Origin: Dyella_B sp035503745
GTDB taxonomy: Bacteria > Pseudomonadota > Gammaproteobacteria > Xanthomonadales > Rhodanobacteraceae
DNA length: 64,000 nucleotides
Direction: 5' to 3'
Assembly (NCBI RefSeq): GCF_035503745.1
Contig: NZ_DATJTC010000047.1
Coordinates: 108,176 to 172,175 of the forward strand
Part shown: positions 1 through 8,335 of the stretch, in pieces
How the letters are laid out: every line of letters begins with the position of its first letter
How positions within the stretch are numbered: position 1 is the stretch's first letter
Notes under the pieces: generated by a model
What the model was told of the DNA's origin: nothing
Seen by the model: only the letters and a program-made list of their open reading frames with translations
The model's database searches: none
Position numbers and translations under genes: made by a program

Positions 1-109
1 CGTGCGGCAACTGCAGCGCGCGGCCAGGCAATACCGGCTTGAGCGCAAGCCAGGCAAGCCATGGCAATGGCAGCAGCAGGAAAACCCATGGCCACGCGAA
101 CTCAGGCAT
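1..109 (-). CDS. VWA-domain protein (BatA-like), N-terminal fragment
   Basis: Only the first 36 codons are inside the window; the gene runs off the left edge. The visible peptide begins MPEFAWPWVFLLLPLPWL, a Trp/Leu/Pro-rich hydrophobic start typical of the membrane-anchored von Willebrand A proteins of Bat/aerotolerance-type operons. Its ATG overlaps the end of the DUF4381 gene by 8 bases, so the two are probably translationally coupled. The VWA fold itself is outside the window, so the call rests on this start and on the MoxR-DUF58-DUF4381 order upstream. Confidence 0.7.
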   Translation of the reverse strand, partial: MPEFAWPWVFLLLPLPWLAWLALKPVLPGRALQLPH

Positions 110-605
110 GCCTGCGCTCCAGCAACTTGCTGTTGCGCAAGGCCGATTGTATCCAGCTGTGCGCGGCGACCTGCATGCTGCTGCGATCAAACGCCGCCTG
201 CGGGCGATACATGCCGGTTTCCAGTGTCATCAGCGTATCCAGGGTGGCATCATCCACCGGCACTCGCGCCAGAATGCCGCGCCAGCGTTCACCCTGGACC
301 TGATGCGCATCGGCCGCGTACAGACACGCCACGCGGCGTAGCAACTGATGCAGCGAACCGGCGTAAGCGATGTCGTCGTGGGAATGATGAACCGATATCG
401 CCTGTATTTCGGCAAGCACGCGCGCCCGCCAGATCCGGGTGCGACGCATGCGGCGATAGATAAAGAACACCATGGCGAGCGAGACGCCAAGCACGCCGGC
501 CAGCACCCACCAGCCCGGCGCGGGCGGCCACCACGGCGGCGCGGGCGGCAGATGGATGTCGCGCAGCGGCAGCTCGTTGGGCATAAGCGTCGAGGCGAGT
601 TTCAT
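102..605 (-). CDS. DUF4381 domain-containing membrane protein
   Basis: A 167-residue protein with a Pro/Trp-rich stretch (PPAPPWWPPAPGWW) leading into one transmembrane helix (about residues 30-50), then a basic, mostly helical cytoplasmic domain. This is the layout of DUF4381 proteins, which sit between DUF58 and VWA genes in MoxR operons and are thought to assist assembly or stability of envelope complexes. The start at 605 was chosen because its ATGA overlaps the DUF58 stop codon. An upstream in-frame ATG would reach far into the DUF58 gene. Function is inferred from context only. Confidence 0.8.
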   Translation of the reverse strand: MKLASTLMPNELPLRDIHLPPAPPWWPPAPGWWVLAGVLGVSLAMVFFIYRRMRRTRIWRARVLAEIQAISVHHSHDDIAYAGSLHQLLRRVACLYAADAHQVQGERWRGILARVPVDDATLDTLMTLETGMYRPQAAFDRSSMQVAAHSWIQSALRNSKLLERRHA

Positions 606-1534
606 CGGTGCCCTCCCGCATCGCGCAGTAGCGCCAAGACCGGTTCCAACGGATCGGCCGCGGTATCGATGACCCTGCACGGAATGCCGAGCGATTGCGC
701 CATTTGCACCAGGCGCGCCTGCCCGGCGCCCAATCGCCGCTGGAAGTTGCGGCGCTGTTGCGCCGACTGCAGCGTGAGTTGGTGGCGTTCGCCCGCGTGC
801 TCGATCGGATACTGTCCCGGCGGTGCCAATTGCAATTCGAGTGCATCGGCCACGACCAGCACGCGCAGCGCGGTATGCCGCATCGTCTCGACCATGCGAC
901 GCCGCGCCGCCTCATCGGTACTTTGGCCGTCGCTGATCAACAGCACCCGATTGGCGCTGTGCTGAAGTTTTGCGAGGTTGTGTAACGCTTCGGAAAGCGC
1001 CTGCGATTGATCCGACGAGTTGGCATCGCATCGCGCGATGGCGCCGCACATATCCAGCGCACCACGCACGCCTGCGCGCGGGCGCTGCAGATGCGCGTGG
1101 CCGCCAAACGTCATCAAGCCGACGCGCTCGCCCGCGCGTGCGGCATACCACGCCGCGCTGGCCGCGGCTCGGGCCGCCTGCACGGACTTGAAGCGCACGC
1201 GCGTGCCAAAACGCATGCTGGCATGTTGATCGAGCACGATCAGCAGCTGGCCTTCGCGCTCCTCCTGGAACAGCTTGGTATGCAGGCGGCCGCTGCGGGC
1301 GGTCAGGCGCCAGTCCATCCGCCGCACGTCGTCACCGGGCTGGTAGGCGCGCGACTCGGCGTAATCCATGCCGCGGCCGTATAGACGGCTGGTGTGCGTG
1401 CCGATGTGGGTGGCACGGCTGTCCTGGGGCGGCAATTTCAGGCGCCCGATGCGGTTGCGCAGGGCGATCAGCTCTGACAGCGCGACGCGGACGCGACCAT
1501 CGCCGTCCGTCATGAATGGCACCGCCGTGTTCAC
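602..1534 (-). CDS. DUF58 domain-containing protein
   Basis: A 310-residue DUF58 protein. The conserved DUF58 core is visible as GRGMDYAESRAYQPGDD followed by RRMDWRLTARSG (about residues 54-84). After it comes a VWA-like segment starting LLIVLDQHASMRFG, where the usual DxSxSM metal site reads DQHASM and so appears degenerate. The proposed start is a GTG whose GTGA overlaps the stop of the MoxR gene; an internal ATG seven codons later is possible. DUF58 proteins are the usual partners of MoxR ATPases. The substrate is unknown. Confidence 0.88.
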   Translation of the reverse strand: MNTAVPFMTDGDGRVRVALSELIALRNRIGRLKLPPQDSRATHIGTHTSRLYGRGMDYAESRAYQPGDDVRRMDWRLTARSGRLHTKLFQEEREGQLLIVLDQHASMRFGTRVRFKSVQAARAAASAAWYAARAGERVGLMTFGGHAHLQRPRAGVRGALDMCGAIARCDANSSDQSQALSEALHNLAKLQHSANRVLLISDGQSTDEAARRRMVETMRHTALRVLVVADALELQLAPPGQYPIEHAGERHQLTLQSAQQRRNFQRRLGAGQARLVQMAQSLGIPCRVIDTAADPLEPVLALLRDAGGHR

Positions 1535-2526
1535 GGCAGCGGCACGAGATCCAGCAGGCGGCGGATCACCTGTTCGCTGCGCACGCCCTCGGCCTCGGCC
1601 TCGTAACTGAGCAGCACGCGGTGGCGCAGTACGTCATGCGCGATGGCATGCACGTCTTCCGGCAGGGCGAAATCGCGGCCGTTCAACCAGGCATGGGCGC
1701 GGGCGCAGCGATCCAGCGCGATGGTGCCGCGCGGGCTGGCGCCCCAGGCGATCCAGCGCTTCAGTTCAGCGCCATAGTGCCCCGCATCGCGGGTGGCCAG
1801 CACCAGCTGAGTGAGGTATTGCTCCAGCGCCGGCGCCATGTGGATGGCAAGCACGGCTTCCCGCGCGGCGAAGACCTCCTCCTGCGTCACGATGGCTTGA
1901 GCCGGCGACGGCGCATGTGCCGGCTGCGCGGATTGCTCGCGAGCCAGGCGCAGGATCGCCAGCTCCGAGGCCGCGTCGGGGTAGCCGATGGTGACATGCA
2001 TGATGAAACGGTCCAGCTGCGCTTCGGGCAGCGCGAACGTGCCTTCCTGTTCGATCGGGTTCTGCGTGGCCATCACCATGAACAGTCCCGGCAGATGCCA
2101 GGTATTGCGCCCGACGGTAATCTGCCGCTCGGCCATCGCCTCCAGCAGCGCGGATTGCACTTTGGCCGGGGCGCGGTTGATCTCGTCCGCCAGCACGATG
2201 TTGTGGAACAGCGGCCCGCGCTCGAACTCGAAGCTGCCCGACTGGGGGCGAAAGATGTCGGTACCGGTGAGGTCGGCCGGCAGCAGGTCGGGAGTGAACT
2301 GTACCCGGTGGAAATCGGCTTCGATACGCCCGGCCAGGGCCTTCACCGCCGTGGTCTTGGCCAGGCCCGGCGCCCCCTCGACCAGCAGGTGGCCATCGGC
2401 CAGCAAGGCGACCAGCAGGCGATCGATCAGCTGCGGCTGGCCGATGATCTGGCGCTTGAGGTCATCACGCAGGCGGGAAAAGGCTTGTTGCAAACGCCCT
2501 GGGGCGGAGGCTTGAGGCATGTCCAT
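1531..2526 (-). CDS. MoxR family AAA+ ATPase
   Basis: A 331-residue AAA+ ATPase of the MoxR family. Walker A is GAPGLAKT (about residues 53-60), Walker B with the catalytic Glu is NIVLADEINR, and sensor 1 lies in MATQNPIEQEG. The C-terminal lid helix ends the protein. MoxR ATPases act as chaperones for VWA-domain partners, and this one heads the operon MoxR-DUF58-DUF4381-VWA, read leftward. The pil operon terminator lies just upstream, so the promoter should lie between about 2527 and 2606. Confidence 0.93.
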   Translation of the reverse strand: MDMPQASAPGRLQQAFSRLRDDLKRQIIGQPQLIDRLLVALLADGHLLVEGAPGLAKTTAVKALAGRIEADFHRVQFTPDLLPADLTGTDIFRPQSGSFEFERGPLFHNIVLADEINRAPAKVQSALLEAMAERQITVGRNTWHLPGLFMVMATQNPIEQEGTFALPEAQLDRFIMHVTIGYPDAASELAILRLAREQSAQPAHAPSPAQAIVTQEEVFAAREAVLAIHMAPALEQYLTQLVLATRDAGHYGAELKRWIAWGASPRGTIALDRCARAHAWLNGRDFALPEDVHAIAHDVLRHRVLLSYEAEAEGVRSEQVIRRLLDLVPLP

Positions 2527-2606
2527 CCGATAATCCTGTACTACTTCATGCCGGTACAGACCACGACACAGTACGAAAGTTTACGGCCTTTGGCACCCGG
2601 GAACGT

Positions 2607-2637
2607 GAAAAGGGGTGGCACCCGGCCACCCCTTTTC
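2607..2637 (-). terminator. Terminator of the pilMNOPQ operon
   Basis: A perfect 13-bp inverted repeat (GAAAAGGGGTGGC / GCCACCCCTTTTC) with a 5-base loop lies 25 bases beyond the pilQ stop codon. On the minus strand the right arm ends in TTTT, as in an intrinsic terminator. It separates the pil operon from the MoxR operon read in the same direction. Confidence 0.75.
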
Positions 2638-2661
2638 CCGGTTCGTGCTGGAACGTTCCGC

Positions 2662-4860
2662 TTATTGCAGGCTGTCGCTGAGAATGCGCGGCGTCACGAA
2701 GATCAGCAGTTCATCCTTGTCGTTGATGTGCTGCGTGTTGCGGAAGAGCACGCCCAGGCCGGGAATGTCGCCCAGGCCGGGCACCTTGTAGATCGTATCG
2801 GTCTTGTTCACCTCATAGATACCGCCGAGCACCACGGTCTGGCCGTTGTCGACCAGCACCGAGGTGTTGAGCGAGCGGGTATCGATGACAGGTACCTGGC
2901 CGCTACCCGGAACCGTGATGTATTTGTCGAGCGAGTCCTTGTTCACGTTGATCGCCAGATACACACGGCCATCGGCGGTGATCGTCGGGGTGACCTTCAG
3001 TTCGAGCACGGCGTCCTTGAAGGCCACCGTGGCCGTGCCGCTGGCACCGCCGCCGCCCACGCTGTTCTGGTAGGTCACGTAACCGATTTCCTGACCCTGG
3101 CGGATATCGGCTTCCTGCTGGTTGGCGGTAATCACGCGCGGGCTGGAAACCACCTGGCTGCGTCCTTCCAGCTGGGCGGCCTGGAGTTCAAGATCCAGCG
3201 CGTAGTTCTTGCCCAGGATCGCCGCCGCAATCGAGGAGGCCGTACCGGTGGTCGGCGTCGCCGGCAGGTTGACGTTCAAGTTGCCCGAGCCCAGCGTGCT
3301 CGATCCGCTGCCGTTGCTGCCCTGGGTACTGCCGAGCGAGCCGCCCACCTGCAGGATCTGTCCGCTGGGATTGGTGCGATTGCCGTTGACGCCCCATTCC
3401 ACACCCAGGTCGCGCTCGAAGTCATCGGTGGCGATGACGATGCGCGATTCGATCAGCACCTGCTGAACAGGACGATCGAGCTCGGCGATGATCCCCCGCA
3501 GTTCGGCGGTTTTCTCCGCGGTGTCGTTGATCAGCAAGGTATTGGTGCGCACGTCGAACGACACGCTACCGCGCACCGACAGGAAGCCGCGGTGCTGCGA
3601 AGCCGCACCGCTACCGCCACCACCGCCGATGCTCTGCATACTGCCCGTCGTCAGCAGCTTGGCAATGTCCGCCGCCTTGCCATAGCTGATCGGAACGTAC
3701 GTCGTAATCAGCGGTGCGTTGTCTTCCGCCTTGAAGCGCGCGTCAGCAAGGCTCTGTTCGTAATCGGCAAGCTCCTTCTGGGGAGCGATCCAGATCACGT
3801 TGCCGTCACGGCGCTTGTCCAGGTCCTTGGCACGCAGGATCACATCCAGCGCCTGGTCCCACGGCACATTCACCAGCCGCAAGGTGACACTGCCACCCAC
3901 CGTATCGGAAGCGACCAGGTTCAGCCCGGACACATCCGCCAGCAACTGCAACGCCGAGCGCACCGGAATATCCTGGAAATTGAACGTCACGCGGCTGCCC
4001 GTATAAACAGGCTGCGCAAACGATGCGGGATTGGTGTTCTTCGAATTCTGCTTCTTGGGCGTCACTTCGATCACATACTGATCGGCCGTCTGGTACGAAG
4101 ACGTCTCGACATCGCCGCTGAAGGCGATATCCAGATGCGTTCCGCCGGGTGTGGCACGCGGCGTGATCGACTGCACCGGTGTGGCGAAGTCGAGCACGTT
4201 CAGGCGCTGGGCCTGGCTGGCCGGCAGCTGGCTGTTGGGGATGTCAACGAGGATGTCGTTGGCTTCGCGGTGCATGTTCGCATTCGCGCCCGCCCCGTTG
4301 AAGTTGACCAGCACCCGGCCGCTGCCGTTGGCGCCACGCTGGAAATCGATGTTGACGATCGCCGGGCCACTCATCGCCGAAGGCAGCGCCTTGGATGGGT
4401 CGATGGTGGAAGCGGTCGTGACGGGCTGCGCGATCGTACCGTTGTTCACCACCAGCACAAGGCTGTTGCCCTCGACATGCGACTTGTAAGACGAAGCCTG
4501 CACCAGCTCGACGACCACGCGGGTGCGCCCTCCGGCCGAGACCGCCGAGACACCGGTCGTGCTACCGATACCGATATCCTGGTGTCGCGAGGCATCGTTG
4601 GTCGTATCGGGAAAATCGATGGCGATGCGCGGCGGCGTCTCGGTGGTGAAGATGGTCGGCTGCGGGACCTGGCTGTTGTCGAAGTTCATGCGCAGCTCGA
4701 CGCGACCGCCCGGCAGGGTCTTGTAGGTGATGTTCTGCAGCGTGCTGGTTGCGGCGGCGGCGTTGGCCCACGCCGCGGCACCCAGCACCATGATGGCTAT
4801 CAGGCAACGGCTCGCCAGGTGCATGGCACGGCTCCGGACTGGTTTGATTGGATTGGTCAT
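2662..4860 (-). CDS. pilQ: Type IV pilus secretin PilQ
   Basis: An outer-membrane secretin of about 732 residues that forms the channel through which the type IV pilus leaves the cell. A signal peptide (hydrophobic run ending near WANAAAA) is followed by two AMIN-type regions, an STN/N0 domain with the hallmark VTFNFQDIPVRSALQLLADVSGLNLV, a secretin N domain with a Gly/Ser-rich insert, and the C-terminal secretin domain ending in the GLGDIPGLGVLFR motif. The ATG at 4860 was preferred over the one at 4878, because an AGGGG lies 8 bases before 4860 while only an AGG abuts the other. It is the last gene of pilMNOPQ. Confidence 0.95.
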   Translation of the reverse strand: MTNPIKPVRSRAMHLASRCLIAIMVLGAAAWANAAAATSTLQNITYKTLPGGRVELRMNFDNSQVPQPTIFTTETPPRIAIDFPDTTNDASRHQDIGIGSTTGVSAVSAGGRTRVVVELVQASSYKSHVEGNSLVLVVNNGTIAQPVTTASTIDPSKALPSAMSGPAIVNIDFQRGANGSGRVLVNFNGAGANANMHREANDILVDIPNSQLPASQAQRLNVLDFATPVQSITPRATPGGTHLDIAFSGDVETSSYQTADQYVIEVTPKKQNSKNTNPASFAQPVYTGSRVTFNFQDIPVRSALQLLADVSGLNLVASDTVGGSVTLRLVNVPWDQALDVILRAKDLDKRRDGNVIWIAPQKELADYEQSLADARFKAEDNAPLITTYVPISYGKAADIAKLLTTGSMQSIGGGGGSGAASQHRGFLSVRGSVSFDVRTNTLLINDTAEKTAELRGIIAELDRPVQQVLIESRIVIATDDFERDLGVEWGVNGNRTNPSGQILQVGGSLGSTQGSNGSGSSTLGSGNLNVNLPATPTTGTASSIAAAILGKNYALDLELQAAQLEGRSQVVSSPRVITANQQEADIRQGQEIGYVTYQNSVGGGGASGTATVAFKDAVLELKVTPTITADGRVYLAINVNKDSLDKYITVPGSGQVPVIDTRSLNTSVLVDNGQTVVLGGIYEVNKTDTIYKVPGLGDIPGLGVLFRNTQHINDKDELLIFVTPRILSDSLQ

Positions 4861-4879
4861 TGCATCAGCCCCTGTCATC

Positions 4880-5410
4880 CTATTTCGCGCCTAGCGCGAT
4901 GCTCGCCGGACGTTCCATCCAGCCGCCATTGCCGTTGGAAACCAATTCGACCAGGTCGACCTTGTCACTGCTGATGGCAGTGATCCGGCCATAGTTCTGG
5001 CCCATGTACTCATTTGCATGCACGCGGTGGATCACGCCACCCGGATCCTTGATCAGCGCTTCCATGCTGCCACCGCTGCCGATCGTGCCTACCATCTTCA
5101 GGCTATCCAGCGAGAACGCTTCCAGCGGCTCGCGCACGCGCCCCGCGTCCGGGCGGGGGCCGTTATTGGCATTGAGCTCGTCCGCGCTCGCGCTGAACGG
5201 ATCTCGCTTTTCCTGGTCGTTGTAAATGAAGGTTTCGAACGTCTTGATGACAGGCAGCGGCGGAATCGGCGCGCCACGCTTGGCTTTCTCCTGCGCGACC
5301 CATTCATGCAGATCCGATTGACCGCTGCACCCGGCCAGCACTACCGCCGTACCGAGCAGCAGGAACGATTTGGCCAGGGCAGCTGGCGTGAAGGCAGTCA
5401 TGATCTTCAT
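4880..5410 (-). CDS. pilP: Type IV pilus assembly lipoprotein PilP
   Basis: A 176-residue inner-membrane lipoprotein. The signal peptide ends in the lipobox VLAGC, with Cys near residue 28. A proline-rich linker (APIPPLPV) is followed by the small beta domain with YNDQEKRDPFS, characteristic of PilP. PilP binds PilN/PilO and docks the alignment complex to the PilQ secretin. Its start overlaps the pilO stop by 4 bases (ATGA). Confidence 0.95.
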   Translation of the reverse strand: MKIMTAFTPAALAKSFLLLGTAVVLAGCSGQSDLHEWVAQEKAKRGAPIPPLPVIKTFETFIYNDQEKRDPFSASADELNANNGPRPDAGRVREPLEAFSLDSLKMVGTIGSGGSMEALIKDPGGVIHRVHANEYMGQNYGRITAISSDKVDLVELVSNGNGGWMERPASIALGAK

Positions 5411-6078
5411 TTCCGCCCTCCCGCTTTCTTGCCCTTCGCTTTGCCACTGCCTTCGGCGGTTTCGGAATCTTCCAGGTAGCGGTAGGTTTTTACCGTTCCC
5501 TGCAACACAAGCAGTTGATTGGGCCCGGGCTCGGCGCCCTTGCCAGGCGGGTTCAGCGGGGTCAGCGAAACGTCGTGCATGGTGAGAATCACCACGCGAG
5601 GAAGCGACGCGACTCCGCTGATAAAGGTGCCGAACTGGTGATAGGTACCGATCATCTTCAGCTGGATCGGCTTCTCCGCGTAGAAATCCTTCGGAATCTC
5701 GGTACCGGGCTGGAACAGCTCCTGCTGCAGCCCGGCCGAGAGCGCGGTCTGGGACACGTCAACCAGCAGTTCGGGCATTTCCGTCTTGCTGGGCAATTGA
5801 CGCAGCAGCTGCCGCAGCATGTCCTTCATCTCGTCCAACTGCTGTTGCAGGGCCTCGAGGTTGACGGACTTGGCCTGCTTTTCCGCGAACTCTTGCTTGA
5901 GCTGTTCTTCCTTGCCCGCAAGGCTCGTGAGGGTGTCTTGCTGGTCATTGATCACCGTGTACCAGCCAACCAGCATGATCAGCAGGAACAACAGCACCGT
6001 GAAGAATGTTTTAACCGACATCGGCCAGCCGCCGATGTTGTTGCGATCGAGACTGCGCAGGTCGTCAAGGAGTTTCAT
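5407..6078 (-). CDS. pilO: Type IV pilus assembly protein PilO
   Basis: A 223-residue bitopic inner-membrane protein. A short cytoplasmic N terminus precedes one transmembrane helix (FFTVLLFLLIMLVGWYTVI, about residues 25-45), a coiled-coil (about 50-95) and a ferredoxin-like periplasmic domain. PilO pairs with PilN in the alignment subcomplex that links the motor to PilQ. A low-complexity Gly/Lys-rich tail ends the protein. Its start overlaps the pilN stop (TAATG). Confidence 0.95.
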   Translation of the reverse strand: MKLLDDLRSLDRNNIGGWPMSVKTFFTVLLFLLIMLVGWYTVINDQQDTLTSLAGKEEQLKQEFAEKQAKSVNLEALQQQLDEMKDMLRQLLRQLPSKTEMPELLVDVSQTALSAGLQQELFQPGTEIPKDFYAEKPIQLKMIGTYHQFGTFISGVASLPRVVILTMHDVSLTPLNPPGKGAEPGPNQLLVLQGTVKTYRYLEDSETAEGSGKAKGKKAGGRK

Positions 6079-6776
6079 TATTTGCCCCCTGCCTTGACCG
6101 GCGTTGCGCCAGATGATGCGGGAGTCCGCGCGGTCGCCGCAGGCGCGATGGCCGTCTTGGACTGGTTCGTCACGGGCGCCTCTGGTGTCATGACCGAAGC
6201 GCCGCCCGCCGGTTCGCCGGCGCTGTCATCCTGCTTGGGACGCTGCAAGGTCACCGACAAGCCGAAGCTGTAGGGCATGCGCGAGGCATCGTGGCTGTTT
6301 TCCGTCTTGCTCAGATCAGCCTGCCCCATCCAGGGCGAGGCCTCGATGTTGCGCATGTACTCGGCCACGCTGGCATTGGATTGGGCCACGCCGTCGAGCA
6401 CCATTTTATCGCCGTTCTGCTTGATCGACGTCAGGCGCGCGCTGGGCGGGATCGTCTTAACCAGCTCGTCGAACAGGTGCACCATCTGGGAGCGATTGGC
6501 CTGCAACTGCTCGATGATCTGCTTGCGCGCCAGCAGCTGGTCCCTGACTTTTTCCAGGTCCTTGATCTTGTCCAGGCGCACGTCCACTTGCTTGATCTGG
6601 TCTTGCAGATAGGCGTTGCGCTGGTTCTGGTTATCGATGCGCATGTCCATCCACAACCACCAGAGCAACATGAGTCCGATGGCTACCAGCGCGGCGGCGC
6701 CCAGCTGCATGAAGAACTCGCGCTGACGTATTTTGCGGCGTTCGGCACGCCAGGGAAGTAGGTTGATGCGTGCCAT
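6078..6776 (-). CDS. pilN: Type IV pilus assembly protein PilN
   Basis: A 232-residue bitopic protein starting with the conserved MARINLLPWRAERR. The INLLPWR motif is the cytoplasmic tail that inserts into PilM. A transmembrane helix (about 23-44), coiled-coil (about 50-100), periplasmic ferredoxin-like domain and an Ala/Pro/Thr-rich tail follow. The start at 6776 is fixed by this motif and by the ATGA overlap with the pilM stop; longer frames read into pilM. Confidence 0.95.
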   Translation of the reverse strand: MARINLLPWRAERRKIRQREFFMQLGAAALVAIGLMLLWWLWMDMRIDNQNQRNAYLQDQIKQVDVRLDKIKDLEKVRDQLLARKQIIEQLQANRSQMVHLFDELVKTIPPSARLTSIKQNGDKMVLDGVAQSNASVAEYMRNIEASPWMGQADLSKTENSHDASRMPYSFGLSVTLQRPKQDDSAGEPAGGASVMTPEAPVTNQSKTAIAPAATARTPASSGATPVKAGGK

Positions 6777-7834
6777 CAGTCGAAACTCCTCATGGCGAGT
6801 CCGACCGCGATCATCAGCGCAGGGGCATCCTGGGTCAGCGATTGCGCCTGGACGCGGCTGGACAGCGACATGCGCGCCAGCGGGTTGGCCACGATGCAAG
6901 GCAATCCAAGCTGCTCTTCCAGCATCGAGGTGATGCCGTCGATCGATGCGCAACCACCGGCAAGCACCACCTGGTCGACTTTGCTGAATTCACTGCCCGC
7001 GTAGAAGAACTGCAGCAGGCGGCTGATCTGCTGCACCAGCGATTCCTTGAACGGCTGCAGCGCTTCGGTTTCGTAGGATTCGGGCAACCCGCCCTTGCGC
7101 TTGGCGCGTCCGGCTTCCTCGTAGGAGAGGCCATAGCGGCGCATGATTTCGTCGGTCAACTGCTTGCCGCCGAAGACCTGCTCGCGCGAGTAGATGGTGC
7201 GCTGGTTCTTCAGTACCGACAGCGTAGTCATGGTGGCGCCGACGTCGACCACCGCGACCAGCGCATCGCGACCGACGTTCAGCTGATCGGCGATCAGGGT
7301 GAAAGCGTTTTCCATCGCGAACGCTTCCACATCGATCACCTGCGCGCTAAGGCCGCCCAGGTCCAGCGCGGCGACGCGCATGTCCACGTTCTCGGTGCGC
7401 GAGGCCGCCAGCAGCACGTTGTTCATTTCCGGGTTGTCGCGCACCGGACCGAGCACCTCGAAATCGAGGCTGACTTCTTCGATGGGATACGGAATGTACT
7501 GGTTGGCCTCGACCTGGATCTGGCCTTCCAGATCCTCATCGGATAACTCGGCCGCCATGGGCACGATGCGCGTGATGACCGCCGAGCCCGCCACCGCGGC
7601 CGCGGCATGCTTGAGCTTGGTGCCCGAACGCGACAGCGCGCGGCGAATCGCTTCGCCGACGGCTTCCACCTCGACGATGTTCTTTTCGACGACGGCATTG
7701 GGGGGGAGTGGCTCGATCGCGTAGTGCTCCACGCGATAACGGCCACCGGCCTGGCTGAGCTGCAGCAGCTTGACGGCGGTCGAACTGACGTCGACACCGA
7801 TGAGCGGCGGCTTCTTGGGTGTGAAGAGCCCCAC
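6776..7834 (-). CDS. pilM: Type IV pilus assembly ATPase-like protein PilM
   Basis: A 352-residue actin-like cytoplasmic protein (FtsA/MreB fold) and first gene of pilMNOPQ. The phosphate-1 region is LIGVDVSSTAVKLLQLS, the phosphate-2 region is VAVVDVGATMTTLSVL, and the adenosine region is VVLAGGCASIDGI. PilM forms a cytoplasmic ring that recruits PilN and communicates with the motor ATPases. The start codon is GTG, supported by AAGGGGG seven bases upstream. Confidence 0.96.
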   Translation of the reverse strand: MGLFTPKKPPLIGVDVSSTAVKLLQLSQAGGRYRVEHYAIEPLPPNAVVEKNIVEVEAVGEAIRRALSRSGTKLKHAAAAVAGSAVITRIVPMAAELSDEDLEGQIQVEANQYIPYPIEEVSLDFEVLGPVRDNPEMNNVLLAASRTENVDMRVAALDLGGLSAQVIDVEAFAMENAFTLIADQLNVGRDALVAVVDVGATMTTLSVLKNQRTIYSREQVFGGKQLTDEIMRRYGLSYEEAGRAKRKGGLPESYETEALQPFKESLVQQISRLLQFFYAGSEFSKVDQVVLAGGCASIDGITSMLEEQLGLPCIVANPLARMSLSSRVQAQSLTQDAPALMIAVGLAMRSFD

Positions 7835-8308
7835 GATGATTCCCCCTTGACCCCTGGTGCTTCCGCCAGTAGCTGGCGGGATTGCCGGGCCATTAGATCC
7901 AAAAATTAATGCAATAGCAACGGTCTACGCGATCTTCTTCGAGACTTTTGACGTGATGGCCTGCACATTTGAGCCAACCCGTCCAGATGCCGCGATTAAG
8001 GTTTTGCTAATCCGTTGCTCATGTTGCTCATACTGCTACATCTATACTCTGGGCTGTTTTGACTCAGGTCTCGCCTTGGGATGCTCCGCTTCATTCCCAC
8101 GGGGTGGCATGATGTCAGCAGGCCCTCCCGGTACGTCACGGTGCCGCCGGCCAGCCTTGAGGACGTCAATCATCACCTTCAAATTCAATAGCTTGGACGC
8201 CATCTGGCTCGCCAGACCCCGCTTTGACGGAAGGACAGGCAGCCCGCACCCGTGCACCGGCCGGCCCGCTCATCGGCGCCCGGACGGCGCCGATTACCTC
8301 TCCGCAGC
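7835..8308. promoter_or_regulatory. Divergent intergenic region between pilM and ponA
   Basis: About 470 bases between the divergently read pilM and PBP1A genes must carry promoters for both. The part next to pilM is AT-rich (around 7895-7925); the part next to ponA is GC-rich. A tandem TTGCTCATG-type repeat is seen near 8014-8032. No convincing gene was found. Short open frames here lack ribosome sites. The exact promoter positions cannot be fixed by eye. Confidence 0.4.
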
Positions 8309-8335
8309 ATGAATTTACGAGCACCCCCACCCCCC

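Noticed and set aside
1516..4974. Very long plus-strand open frame (over 1100 codons) opposite pilQ and the MoxR gene
   Set aside because: It is antisense to two well-supported genes, has Arg/Gln/His-rich low-quality composition and no recognisable domain. Such mirror frames are common in GC-rich DNA.
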